From NCBI RefSeq assembly GCF_001949145.1, contig NW_019091385.1, positions 1,465,108 through 1,489,783 of the forward strand: DNA of 24,676 bases. The letters are read 5' to 3'. This document shows, piece by piece, positions 9,183 to 19,200 of this stretch. Under the pieces are notes generated by a model, which saw only the letters and a program-made list of their open reading frames with translations, ran no database searches and was not told where the DNA came from. Source of the DNA: Acanthaster planci (lineage: Eukaryota; Echinodermata; Asteroidea; Valvatida; Acanthasteridae). A program made the position numbers and the translations under genes. Each line of letters opens with the position of its first letter. Within the stretch, counting starts at the first letter, position 1.

Positions 9183-10101
9183 GCTTCTTCAACAAAATGT
9201 AACCTGTTACGACAAAATGAGCGTAAAGTCTGTTCAAAGTCAAATGAAACAAAGGCGCAAAGCTGAAGGAATAATGTCACATTGTTACCATATATACTTT
9301 TACACTAAGTGTTCCATGTACATACCAATGGAAAACTTTATTTTGCACATATCACTGGAAAGCTTTATTTTGCTAAATTAAAAACACCAATATTTCAATT
9401 TTTGACAATTCCGACTTCCAGCTCATTTTGTGTTGGCAGGTCACAAATGATCTTTTTAGAGATTACTCCAGAAAAACTTTTAGGCAACCATATCGACAAT
9501 GCTTTGTCTATTTATAGAGGAAGGAAAACTTTCCTCCATGGTCTATTTCATACACATTAAATACTTTTGTAAGTTTTCAGACGTTGTTGGACACAAACGA
9601 TATTAAGAAATTTTGCTAGATTATTATACATACAGCTGTATAAAGCAATACTGTTTTTATTTTATTAACATTTTAGCTGCTGTGTTATCGCCCACAGACA
9701 CCTTGTAAAGTCCACAAACACACCAATCAATTTTGTTTTAAAAGGCCTATGTTTTATTTCATTTTCATTCCTACCCATGTGCATCACCAGAGGCCTAATC
9801 TTTAAGTCTGCAGCCACTTATCTGTAGGTTCAACATGACCCCTTTTGACCAAATTTGCTCACATGAAGATCATCGGGAGGGAATACTTTAACTCATTGGT
9901 AGACGATACTTCCACCTAGTGTTGGGTGTCGGACCTTACAAGCCCTCCTGATGCTGTACATAACTAGGAACCAGATGGGTCAGCGCAATTGGTCGTGGGT
10001 TTTTCTTTTTAAGTTGGTACTTCTAGTTCTTTTTTTGTTTTTTATTTTTCAATTCACTCCATTCAATCCACATGTACTTTTCTATGAAAGGAGACTACAC
10101 T
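9183..10101. other. Unassigned stretch
   Basis: No recognisable gene or family repeat. A short local duplication of GGAAA-CTTTATTTTGC occurs at about 9330-9375. The open frame at 9309-9560 has no known motif. Confidence 0.5.
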
Positions 10102-10806
10102 TCAAACTCCATGGAAGCCTCCTCTAAAATAATCCTTTAAAGCCACGATTATCAAATTTTTCCAGTCGAGTTTCCCCAGCAAGACACATAAAAATATTTC
10201 ACCTTCAGGTTGGACCAGTTCCGTGTACACATACTCACTGTACTGTGCATTGCTGTGCAGTAAATGTAAGTCCAACGCACGCACACCATGTGCAATGTTC
10301 AACTGCATGTACTGGAAAAGTAGATCCTGCAGAAGGTCGGACTGGCCACCCGCAGTGTGTTGATGGATGGCGTAATTGATAGTAGACAAGGACGCCTTCT
10401 CTGGGGTATAAATAAACATTGAAATCCTGGTTGCAGAGAGGGCCAGATTTTTAAAAGAGAAATTCACCCCATGTATAGATTGACAGTAATAGCTGTGGGT
10501 TCCACTGCCCTAACTTCAGAATTTGGAAGTTGCGTTACGGTTACAGTAACTATAGCGACTTTGGTGTTCTCAGTTTTTTTTGTATTTGTAGGAGCATTAT
10601 GTGGGGCAGGATTGGTCAATACTGTGTGTGCAGTCATCTTATCTTTGCACAAGCAATTGATCTTGTCAATACTTCCACCATCAGCCAATCAGCTCTTCTT
10701 TGTTATTCGCAGGTGTGAAAGATTGTTTCCAAAAAATTTAGTCAGTGAATTCAGCAGGATTGACCGTTTGCAAAGAGTGATTGGACGATTGGCCAATCAC
10801 TGCTAA
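10102..10806. other. Overlapping open frames on both strands, unassigned
   Basis: A 121-codon minus-strand frame (10467-10102) reads smoothly, with words such as YTPEKASLSTINYAIHQHT and GKLDWKNLIIVALKDYF. A minus-strand frame (10688-10464) overlaps its start by an ATGA. On the plus strand a 111-codon frame (10471-10806) has a hydrophobic run of about 35 residues (SCVTVTVTIATLVFSVFFVF onwards) that would span a membrane. Pyrimidine-rich tracts ending in CAG stand at about 10711 and, less clearly, at 10435. At most one strand can be real. I recognise no family, so this may be chance, one exon of a membrane protein, or an old element. Confidence 0.25.
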
Positions 10807-10863
10807 CAAATGTTTTTATTTATTATTTTGTATGATTTTTATCAGTCCTTGTTTTACTGGGAT

Positions 10864-10911
10864 TAGGGGCAGCAGGTCCATGGATAAATTGTTTTGCTTT
10901 TGTTGCCCCTA
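10864..10911. repeat. Imperfect hairpin
   Basis: Arms TAGGGGCAGCA (10864-10874) and TGTTGCCCCTA (10901-10911) pair over 11 bases with one wobble around a loop of about 26 bases. It lies 3' of the hAT pseudogene on the minus strand. I cannot link it to an element end. Confidence 0.5.
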
Positions 10912-11312
10912 GCCCATTTTCCTGAATATTGTCCTTGTCACATGATGTGTATGTATTGAAGTTTTTGTCTGTTATAGGCCCCTATAGTTTCATCTCCTTT
11001 TTTGACTGAAGATAATAATAACTGTAACTCCAGTCTCCACTGCATTGCAGCTGGCAGTGTCTTGACTGTAGGTAATGCCTGCTGTCAGTGTTTCCAATTG
11101 GTAGCTGACAAAGTCGTCTTCAAGACTGACACTGTCAAAGTCACATCCCTCTAAGGAAATCTATGGGCAAAGTATTTGATGGAGAAAAATTCTACATCCG
11201 CAATCTCTGTGTGCTGTATCAATTCATTATTTAGAGACCAACTCGTCAAAATGTTGTCACAACTTGTTTCATAGAAACTTCTCACAGAAGTAGGGGTTTG
11301 AGACATCCATCT

Positions 11313-11414
11313 CATTCGAGGACTTGCATGCGTTGGTACTGTCATCCATTTGAGGACTTGCATGTGTTGGTACTGTCATCCATTTGAGGACTTGCATGTG
11401 TCAGTACTGTTTTC
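11313..11414. repeat. 34-bp tandem repeat, three units
   Basis: CATTTGAGGACTTGCATGTG starts units at 11313, 11347 and 11381. The last unit is the most diverged (GTCAGTACTG). It lies inside the hAT pseudogene span next to a second, unrelated array. Confidence 0.9.
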
Positions 11415-11420
11415 CTTTCA

Positions 11421-11628
11421 GGAGTAGATTTGACTTCAGGAGCAGACTTGACTTGACTTTAAAAGTAGACTTGACTTCAGGAGCAGACTTTGACTTGACT
11501 TTGGGAGTAGACTTGACTTCAGGAGCAAACTTGACTTGACTTTGAAAGTAGACTTGACTTAAGGAGCAGACTTGACTTGACTTTGGAAGTCAACTTGATT
11601 TCGAGATTAGACTTGACTTCAGGAGCAG
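11421..11628. repeat. About 41-bp tandem repeat, five units
   Basis: Units start at about 11421, 11462, 11504, 11545 and 11586, built from GAGTAGACTTGACTTCAGGA and AGCAGACTTGACTTGACTTT. Within each unit the ACTTGACTT word repeats again. On the minus strand it reads as Lys/Ser/Val-rich peptide (VKS words) within the hAT frame. The 41-base period shifts frame at every unit, so expansion would by itself break the protein. Confidence 0.9.
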
Positions 11629-12650
11629 TCTTCACCTTGCATGTTTTCCCTGGTTTTGACTCAGTCATTTTCTCCTTGAAGAACATAAGTAGCGGTTCCC
11701 ATTGTTCCAGAAGTCTACCCAGGCTCCGACCCAAGGACAGCCATCTGGTCGAGCAGCATTTAAAAATTTGTCTTGTTGGTTTATTACAAAGCATCTGAAA
11801 TGATTTTACAGACGTTTCCTTTTGGTGCTCTTGTTCAGATAGTTATGTAAATCAATTAAGAACTCATTCATTTTTACTGGTAAACGCTTGGAAGCCTCTT
11901 CAGCTGTGTTGTGGATCATGTGACAGGGACAACCAATAATGTAACAATCACTTTCTGTTACCCCGGTGATTTCCTCATCATAACAGAAGCTTTATCTGCG
12001 CCAAATGCAGTATCGTTCTGCCAAGGTATTTTTCTGCGAGACCAATCTTTGTTCAACAAACTGCAGATGTTCTTTCCAGTGGAATCTTCTTGGCAAAGAC
12101 AATAACTGCTGCACAATCTCACCCTTGCGATCATCAAAAAAGCCAACCAATACTGGGTATAACTGAGCATCAGCTGATGCTCCATCATTACTTCCATCAG
12201 TAGCCAAGCTGATGATTGGTTGTACTCAAATTTTGTCTGCAATAGATTCACTTGTGTTCTTTGCTAATTCATTTACAATGGCTGTCATTTTGGTTCGGGC
12301 AGATCCATTTGTACTGGCTATTTCTGAGTCTGGAAACATTTTGAACAAGGGTCTAGCATGATCTTACTACTGGCATATTGTGTTTAATTGAAAAGCCAGT
12401 AAAAGAAACTTCTGCCTTGATAAGATCTAAATCTGTCTCTCTTGAAAAATATGAAGTAACTGGTCTTGTTGAGCTTGCTGCAGAGGCATATTCCTTATGC
12501 TTTGCTGACGATAGATGCTGTCTTACATCATCGCAACCTCTATGACAGATAGAAATGTCCACTCTGCAAAGAGTGCAGTATGCATGGTGGTTGCCAAAAG
12601 AAGAACTTCTCGCACATGTCCACACCTTGTAATAGTCATCTTTGTATTAT

Positions 12651-12867
12651 TGGAGCCATCTCGTTTTCTTCCTTGGTTGGTCTTCCATTTTTCCAAAGTG
12701 CAAATGAAATGTTATCATACTATCTTTTGGTATGAATACTGAAGTACCGTGCAGCATGAGAAGTATTGGTATCCAGTGCCATGTATACACTTACTTTTAC
12801 CAAGTACCTGTGCACCAGTTGATAATTCCATTGGCCATCATGCTCAGTGGCACCCTAAATCAGCCAG
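12651..12867. other. Unassigned stretch upstream of the hAT coding region
   Basis: It would hold the 5' untranslated part and end of the hAT element, but no terminal repeat is recognisable. Confidence 0.5.
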
Positions 12868-13100
12868 TCTACTGCGCTCTACCTACCCAAACAGTCACTA
12901 CATATGCAAATTTCCCAGGCACCTGTTATTGTTCGCTGAAAGGATTTGATTGTGCGTAGTGCACCCTGACCTCCCACAATGCAACGCGGCTTTGCCGCCA
13001 TGATCGTCCTTTTCTCAGTGCTGTAACATAACAGATGGGTCTTTCGAGGCATCTTCAATTTTTCGAGCTTATGTTTTTGCTATATGGTTTTGTGTCAAGT
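12868..13100. repeat. Dispersed repeat with octamer, SPH/ZNF143-like and YY1-like motifs
   Basis: Positions 12868-13016 match 7203-7356 in opposite orientation, and 12998-13100 match 5127-5232 in the same orientation, so this is the longest copy of the family. It carries a perfect octamer ATGCAAAT (12904-12911), CCCACAATGCA (12973-12983) resembling the SPH/Staf (ZNF143) site, and GCCGCCATGAT (12994-13004) resembling a YY1 site. The first two are also kept in the 7.2-kb copy, as is the ATCATGGCGGC form of the third. No coding region is seen. It may be a non-autonomous element whose body includes promoter-like sequence. Confidence 0.8.
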
Positions 13101-13558
13101 TGATCACCTTTTTGAATAAAGTATTACCTTGAATTATATCTGTTTGTTGGTAAGAGTATTATTTCGTGTATATTTTTTGTGTTTTCTTCTGTTTCACTTA
13201 TGTGCACCCTGCAGGTGTTTACTGTCGGTACTATGAGGTTTGACTCAGCTATGCCCGTGTCTACGTTACCGGTTAATTATAGGCCTTAGTCGGTTGATTT
13301 CAGGGTCGCTGTCAGGATCTGTCATACTCCCCTGTCTTCTCCGGCTACTGAGACAAGGAAAAGGCCTTGCCGTCGGTCAGGGGGTTCCAGCTAGCCCCAC
13401 GGAGCTGACAGGGAAACTTTGTAGTTGACTCTGTGGTTCTGGCAGACCAGAACCTTCCACCTCCTTCAGCTGCAAGCCATTATGACAGGGGACGGGGTTC
13501 CACACGGTAGTCACAACAGCAGGGCATTCCCGGGCCGTCGGAGCAGGCTGCCCCCCCC
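13101..13558. other. Probable 5' part of the DIRS element, unassigned in detail
   Basis: From about 13200 the sequence becomes GC-richer, like the DIRS gag region that follows, and may be its leader or 5' repeat. I find no inverted or split repeat that would fix the element's end. The frames here are short. Confidence 0.4.
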
Positions 13559-14530
13559 TTGGGCACACATGGCTCAAAGCGAAGCATGGCTCTGTCTCCG
13601 ACCGTGCAACCAGCATTTTCCTCTGACAAGGACGAAGTTGATTCTATCAGCACCCTCACTCCGTCTGAGGGCTGCCTCCCACTCCTTGAGCGGGACATGA
13701 TTCAGGTGCTCGGCCTGCCATCAACCACTCCGCCTGAAGAGGACACTAGCCAAGGCTCATTCAAATGCCATACAGCTCGAATGGAGTCTACAGGACCTAT
13801 TTTTCCTGAACTCCCGCTTGATTGCTCATGTGTAGAAATCTTCAAGTCCCTTGCTAAGTCTAAGCAATGGCGTGCTCTCCCCAACCGAGCGACAGTGTTT
13901 TATTATTTCCCACCAGAAGGTTTTAAGAATTAGTTGTTGGTCCCAGACCTCCCCAACGCGGCCAAAGACAAAATCTCCGCTGATTCGGGAAAACGGCCTG
14001 CTAAGACATAATGGAATAAAGACAAGTCCCTGTTAGAATCCATGCTTGCAAAGCTTCCTGCTTTGGGCTCCGCTGCACGGTCTTTCTTCTCCTTTTATCG
14101 GAGTACGTCGCCTGTGCTTGTGAGGACAGTGGTACAATCCCTACCAGTTCCATCCTGGGCCTCGTCACTCAATCTTCGCGATGCTTATCTCCACGTACCC
14201 ATTCATGAATGGGACCGTAAGTTTCTCCGATTCATATACAAAGGGAGAGCTTATGAATTCCGGGCCCTGCGATTTGACCTATCAACTTCACCCAGGGTCT
14301 TCACACAAATTGCCAAGACCGTTGCATCTACGCTAACTAGGCTTTTTAATTTTCCAGCACTTAGACGACTGTTGATCATGGGCCGATCTCGAGATGGAGC
14401 CATAGCCGCAACCTGTTTCACCTGTGACCTCACTTCCCACCTCGGTTTTCTTATCAACCCCAAAAAGTCAAACCTGACGCCATCCCAGCTACTGACATAT
14501 CCAGGGGCGATATTCTCCACAGGGGTATAA
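13559..14530 (+). pseudogene. DIRS gag-like / reverse transcriptase reading frame with two stops
   Basis: One frame runs 324 codons and is broken only by stops near 13931 and 14009. The first half (for example LPLDCSCVEIFKSLAKSKQW, and after the second stop NKDKSLLESMLAKLPALGSA) is gag-like in position and style. It joins directly to mid-RT: SLNLRDAYLHVPIHEWDRKF (RT palm, with a catalytic-type Asp in RDAY), then YEFRALRFDLSTSPRVFTQI. The LGFLINPKKSNLTPSQ block follows near 14430-14490. The second catalytic box LDD lies at 14361-14369 but in a different frame from its surroundings, so compensating small indels flank it. The RT fingers are missing between FYRSTSPV and SLNLRDA. The protein would copy element RNA into DNA; this copy cannot. 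Confidence 0.85.
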
Positions 14531-15164
14531 TTCCTCATATACATAAATGGAAGAAACGTCCTGCTCCTCACAGACAACTCCATGGTGGTAGGTAGCATAT
14601 ATCAATCATCAAGGCAGTACACGCTCTCCCCGACTGTGCGTCCTGACAAGGGAAATCTTCTGCTGGGCGATGGATCACTCAATCAATGTGCAAGAGATCC
14701 ACATTGCAGGGCCGGACAATTCCATAGCAGACTCTCTGCCTCGCGGCACAATTTGCACAACGGAATGGACCCTTTATGCCGACACAGTCAAATCCCTGTT
14801 CTCGGCGATAGAGAGACCCCACGTCGATCTCTTTGCATCAGCAGACAATGCTCAACTCCTGGTGTTTTGCACCAGAATGCCCTACCCACGAGCATGGGCC
14901 ACAGACTAGATGCTCTACAGATCGATTGGACTGGCTTACTTGGGTAAGCCTTTCCTCCTATCTCTCTGGTTCCAGGGTCATATCCAAGATAGAACGCGAA
15001 CATTGTCAGATCCTACTCATCACCCCTTTCTGGCCGCATCAGCCTTGGTTCTCTAGGCTGACCAGGCTCCTGGTTCAGCGGCCCTTCGTCCTTCCGGCAA
15101 GGCGAGACATCCTTTGGCAGGACTTCTTCATCCAGCACCAGAAAGTCTTCACTTAACGTGCTGG
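14531..15164 (+). pseudogene. DIRS RNase H tail and linker, frameshifted
   Basis: GRNVLLLTDNSMVVGSIYQ (about 14548-14605) fits the RNase H stretch with its TDN Asp. Another frame follows with REIFCWAMDHSINVQEIHIA, then GPDNSIADSLPRG near 14650-14750, the HIxGxxNxxADxLSR signature that ends RNase H in DIRS and related elements. PHVDLFAS lies near 14820-14840, and ALQIDWTG follows in a third frame near 14915-14940. WPHQPWFSRLTRLLVQRPFV near 15035-15095 matches the usual linker before the recombinase. The front of RNase H is absent. RNase H would remove the RNA strand during reverse transcription. Confidence 0.82.
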
Positions 15165-15445
15165 ACACTGCCCAACAATCCTTCTGCTCGGCGGGACTTT
15201 CTTGTGATGCTGCGGCCATGGCCACAAGAGGATGACGCTCTTCAACCCGCAAGGTGTACAACAGCCGAATACGACATTTTACTACGTGGTGCAACGAACA
15301 TGCTGTGGCTCCAACCGACGCTCCTTTAAATACTGTCGCTGAATTTTTCATGTACCTTTTCAACCTGGGCCTACAAGTCTCCACGATCCGCAACTATAGA
15401 TCAGCCTTAGCCACTATACATTCTGGTTTTGCAAAGTGTGCATGA
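15165..15445 (+). pseudogene. DIRS tyrosine recombinase, N-terminal fragment
   Basis: The frame from 15254 reads YNSRIRHFTTWCNEHAVAPT, then LNTVAEFFMYLFNLGLQVST and IRNYRSALATIHSGF. This is the helical DNA-binding (SAM-like) N-terminal domain of DIRS recombinases. It ends near 15445 and no catalytic Arg/His/Tyr domain follows, so the element is truncated here. The matching segment of copy 2 lies at 6110-6200. Confidence 0.86.
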
Positions 15446-17300
15446 AAACAATAAACCAGCCATTTACAAATCGTCTCGACCAGAGCTCTTATATAATGAC
15501 GCAGAGGGCAGGAACGCATTCATGAGAATTCCATCAGTGGCCTTTTCATGGTACCACACGATGAAGATTTTGTGGTTTCCTCGATCATCATTTAGTCTTT
15601 CCCCGAGACCCCAGTGCTAAGTGGCAGATCGTGCAGAATGGGTCGTATTTATGGTAAATGTTCTGTTTAGCAAGTTCAAAACCCTGGAAGGGTGCTCTAC
15701 AAAAATAATCACTGACGCCCAGAACTGAGACTGATATCCTGACAGCCGTGCGCCTGCATGTCGTTCCCACGCTTTTTCCTTGGCAATAACCCAAATCTGC
15801 CATAAACGACTGATTGCTGAGTATAGGTTGAACGTGTAAAAGGCAAAATGGGCTTGGTTACATAGTCTTGTCATGCTCCTCAGTAAATTTTCATGCTGCA
15901 AACAAACCGCCGAACCAAACCAAAAATCATCGAACATGGCTTTTAAAAACCAAACCAAACTTGATAAAAGAAGCCAACACACCATGAAAAATAGATAACG
16001 AGTTTGACGAATTTGACACCGCAAACCTCGGCACACGTGCGTGTTCGGACATACAATGGCCCGCATCATATAATTGTTGTAAAACGCACATTGTGAGAAT
16101 TCACTAATACTTAACAGAGAAGATGCAACGTACGGCATTTCCGCGGCTCAACAATGCTATATTCTCACTACATCCGATTATGCTAATGTATATTCAGATA
16201 ACATCATGTGCGTCAATCTCCAAAAGCTCTGCCTTCACATTCCATATAAGGCCAATGATGTCATAAATAGCCGTAAAAGACAATGTTTGATTGGATGCAT
16301 GGTGATCGTAGTAGGACTCGTGTTCGATCTTAAGGCAACCCCGGAGAGAAACCAATGTTACCGGACGGACCAGACCAGTCTGCGCGTGCAACCAGATTTT
16401 GTGAGTAAGGTGGCCTAGAAACTTGTCTTTTGTTTGGTCAAGTTGTTGTACATATACGCTGTGATAGCATTTTCAAGATTCCTAGTAGATGTTCCAAAAT
16501 CTCAAATTACAAAATGCCGTTATCCGTAAATTGCCCCTATGGCCACGTGCATGAACATGCACATACGTGTGTATACATGTCTGACCGTGAACCTAACCAA
16601 ACCAAACCTTGGTGGTCGTGGTAAATTTCCACCTCTTTGTTGAGAGGCAGAATCCTTGTGTCTGTTTTATTTTAAATCATACAATTTCCTGTCAACTTCA
16701 AATGATGTGGTCTGAATATTTTTTAAAGTATAACTTAATGAGATATAGATGATGAATTCTGAATGCTTCTCCCACAGTTATCTCCTTGCTGGCCCGAGCT
16801 CTAAAGAGGACTTTGTAAAAAAGTATTGCGTCATGACTGCATGATTTGCTGATCATAATTGTTACGAACTACTAGTGCGTAATGTCCATACTTGAATTAT
16901 ATCCAAACACTTGAAAATTACGGTTTGATGCTGAATAAGTGTAGAAAGTTATGGATTTACAGTAAACTGTAACATTAAACAGTGGCGTAAGCCGATGTTA
17001 GTATCTTTACCCTCATCCTACTAAAAAGGAAAGCTCATGGTGCTCCCCTCAAAACGTACAATGATATAACGCAGTCTTGGCATTTATGGAATAATTACAA
17101 GTGGTTTTCAGTTTTAGGGCCCACAATGGGGATGACTGTGCCACAACGCAAAAAGCTATTAAAACAAATAGAGCTACAGAAGCCAAACATAAAGCGTTTT
17201 TTCCCGTGGACAATGGCAACCTCAGCAGCCAAATAAGCCTGATTGTCATAGGAAAAACATATAGCCACTACAGCCACTACGTCGCTGTACATTGTTGATG
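15446..17300. other. Unassigned stretch with one long minus-strand open frame
   Basis: The only notable item is a 173-codon minus-strand frame (16138-15617) rich in Phe, Trp and Cys, with a hydrophobic run FFMVCWLLLSSLVWFLKAM. I recognise no family, no adjacent exons and no codon pattern favouring it. In a window this size one such frame can arise by chance. A run of AACCAAACC-type words near 15930-15960 and 16595-16610 is the only local repetition. Confidence 0.4.
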
Positions 17301-19177
17301 TGATTGGAGAAGAGACAAACGGAAGACAGGGCTACACCCTCCAGAGTCAAATCAATTGTTATCTAGAATGAAGTATGTCTGCCACCTCTGGATAAATATT
17401 CAGTTATCTACGAGGTAAATATAATGTTCATAGCACCATATTAATCGGCCAAAAAAGTCTCTGAGCTTGCTGGTGCGTCAGCGTGGTCAAACATGCTTGT
17501 AAAAATGGTTACCGTGTTCCTTGGGTTCTTATACCTAATTCAGTGCAGTGTTTGGACGAACAGACTGAAAAAGCAGAGATTGCGTGCTCACGTCACAGGA
17601 AAGTCCCAACTTAACAGCTGACTAATGTATGATGGAATTGTTTTATGGCGAAAGAACAAAATTATGAAAGCGTTCGAACCCAAATGAAAACTTAAACCAT
17701 AAATGTACTAATCCAGATGTTCACACAGTAAATCATGTTTTGAAATGTAAGTAACAATTGTAAAACAAACTTCACGAAACAGGGATTGAATTCTGCGCCC
17801 GCATTGTGCCTGCTGTTCAGGAAAATTGGTGGTCTCGTTGTTGGTGGGATACGCTCGCTGACCGTTTTTGGACGACTTTACTCTCTGAGGCAATCTAGTG
17901 GCAGCGTGAACAAGAAATTTTGCATGCTTGAACAAGTTTACTGACGATCAAGGATCAATAAATTTTGTTTCCCCGCAGTGACGAGAAATATATTACTGCT
18001 ACTAGTTATCTATGTTTGGAGAAAATTAAGCCAAAAGTAGCCTCGTAGTGATTTTTTTCCCTGAGCCGGGAATCCGCAGAATATTGGGCATATTCATGAG
18101 ACTGGTAATTTACATAAACCTTGCATATTGCGTTCCGTCTGCGGGTGCACCCGGTTGTCAAGGGGTCTTTTGTTTGGCAGGGACTGGCGTGCTCTCCGTG
18201 ATCCCGTGGGATGTCTGCGGCGCGGAACGGTTGGTCTGTTTCACGATGCCACCTTACCTTCTGTTCTAACACTGTTTCCGGTACTTTTTAGGAAGTTATG
18301 CTAAGGGTGTAGTTTATGATTAAGCTTCAGTAAATAAGTTGCTTCACTGTAGAAGTCCACTTTCTCAATCAAATGTTTCCCTGCATATATAGGCCTGTGC
18401 CAAAAAGCTGGCAGGAGGGCTCCATATCTCTCTAAATATTAGTATAACTCTGGAGTTTTTTTTTTACCTTAGTGCACTGATCACATCAGTTCACAGAGGG
18501 ACTAAGACTTGTCCCTCCCGTGGCTACTGTTTTGATGACCTGGAGTCCTACTTAACCAAGATTGGGGAATGGGACATGACCTCACCCGGCCAGCAGTATC
18601 TGGCTGGGTGAAGTAGATGAAATAATGGGACCAGCCCACCTGAGAGAAGATGGAGCAAGCTGGGCTTATGAGAGACATCATGACACAGACACAGACATGG
18701 CCAACAGAGTCCCCCATTCCCATGCCCCTTTCTCTGTACTCCTTCAGACTGGAGAGACTCAAAGCCCAGTCTCTCTTCATAGGAGATACAGGTCTGGTAT
18801 TAACCTCCAACAAGATAATGCGAGGCCATTTCAGCTCCCAATCAGAGAAACATGAAGTGGACTTGGAGCATCAGTCCTTCAAGCATTATATGGCTCTCTT
18901 ATATGTGGGTGAAGAATTTGTCTTTCTGAAACTTCCATTCAGCTCCCTCTGTGTAGATGGTCAAGCTTCACCAGCAATGAGAAAGCAACTATAGACAATA
19001 TACATGTACTTAAGGAGCTGGAGAGGGGTGCCAGGGAATTGAATGAAAGTATTCTTGCTATAAATTGGTCTCAAATACCTGGTCCACATATGCGTGCAAT
19101 GAAGAATCACAGGTCTCAGTGATCTGGTAGTAGTAGCCTCCAAGTGCCAGGAAGAGTAGTACATGAGCCATCTTTAC
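17301..19177. other. Unassigned stretch
   Basis: No family is recognised. Overlapping plus-strand frames at 18625-18994 (for example SEKHEVDLEHQSFKHYMALL) are mildly protein-like and could be an old element or exon, without splice support. A B-box-like GTTCGAACCC near 17671 has no tRNA around it. Confidence 0.45.
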
Positions 19178-19200
19178 GAGAATTAAAAAAAAAAATTCTC
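19178..19200. repeat. A-rich hairpin at the edge of the foldback element
   Basis: GAGAATT and AATTCTC pair around a run of A, directly next to the left end of the inverted-repeat element. It may be part of that element's end or an independent palindrome. Confidence 0.6.

Larger units (their letters stand above)
11010..12650 (-). mobile_element. hAT-type DNA transposon relic
   Basis: The segment is defined by the minus-strand transposase pseudogene below. No hAT terminal inverted repeats or 8-bp target duplication could be placed by eye, so these limits mark only the recognisable coding span. It belongs to the animal hAT lineage whose proteins resemble host ZNF862-like genes; that is a family-level judgement from motifs. 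Confidence 0.85.
11010..12650 (-). pseudogene. hAT-like transposase pseudogene (zinc finger plus RNase-H-like core)
   Basis: Reading down the minus strand, a BED-like zinc finger comes first: HAYCTLCRVDI, then DVRQHLSSAKHKEYA (12625-12480). Next is the start of the catalytic core with SLATDGSNDGASADA (about 12210), then LYPVLVGFFDDRKGEIVQQL. FGADKASVMM follows near 11990, and GCPCHMIHNTAEEA near 11920-11880. TRWLSLGRSLGRLLEQWEPL lies at 11750-11700. A C-terminal part (11363-11151) contains SFYETSCDNIL and FAHRFP, continuing to SLEDDFVSYQLETL near 11080. The intact protein would bind and cut element ends. Frameshifts occur near 12000, between 11830 and 11800, and elsewhere. Tandem repeats fill the region between the TRWLSL block and the C-terminal part. 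A domesticated single-copy gene is unlikely given the broken frame. Confidence 0.88.
13559..15445 (+). mobile_element. Internally deleted DIRS-type retroelement (family A, copy 1)
   Basis: In order on the plus strand: gag-like region, reverse transcriptase, end of RNase H and the N-terminal part of a tyrosine recombinase. That order, and recombinase instead of integrase, define DIRS elements. The whole is under 2 kb, far shorter than an intact DIRS element. The joins show where parts are missing: gag to mid-RT, RT thumb to mid-RNase H, and everything after the YR N-terminus. It is noticeably GC-richer than its flanks. Confidence 0.88.

Noticed and set aside
11313-11628. CRISPR-like array at the hAT locus.
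   Set aside because: The units are contiguous, without spacers, and imperfect: a minisatellite.
12868-13100. A genuine snRNA or U6 gene downstream of the octamer/SPH motifs.
   Set aside because: No snRNA sequence, proximal element or T-run in the right place was found; only the motifs are present.
13559-15445. Gypsy-type LTR retrotransposon for the 13.5-15.4 kb element.
   Set aside because: No integrase, protease or LTRs are seen. The RT wording, the RNase H tail and the recombinase N-terminal domain fit DIRS.
17660-17690. tRNA gene or tRNA-derived SINE suggested by GTTCGAACCC.
   Set aside because: No matching A box, acceptor stem or cloverleaf could be drawn around it.
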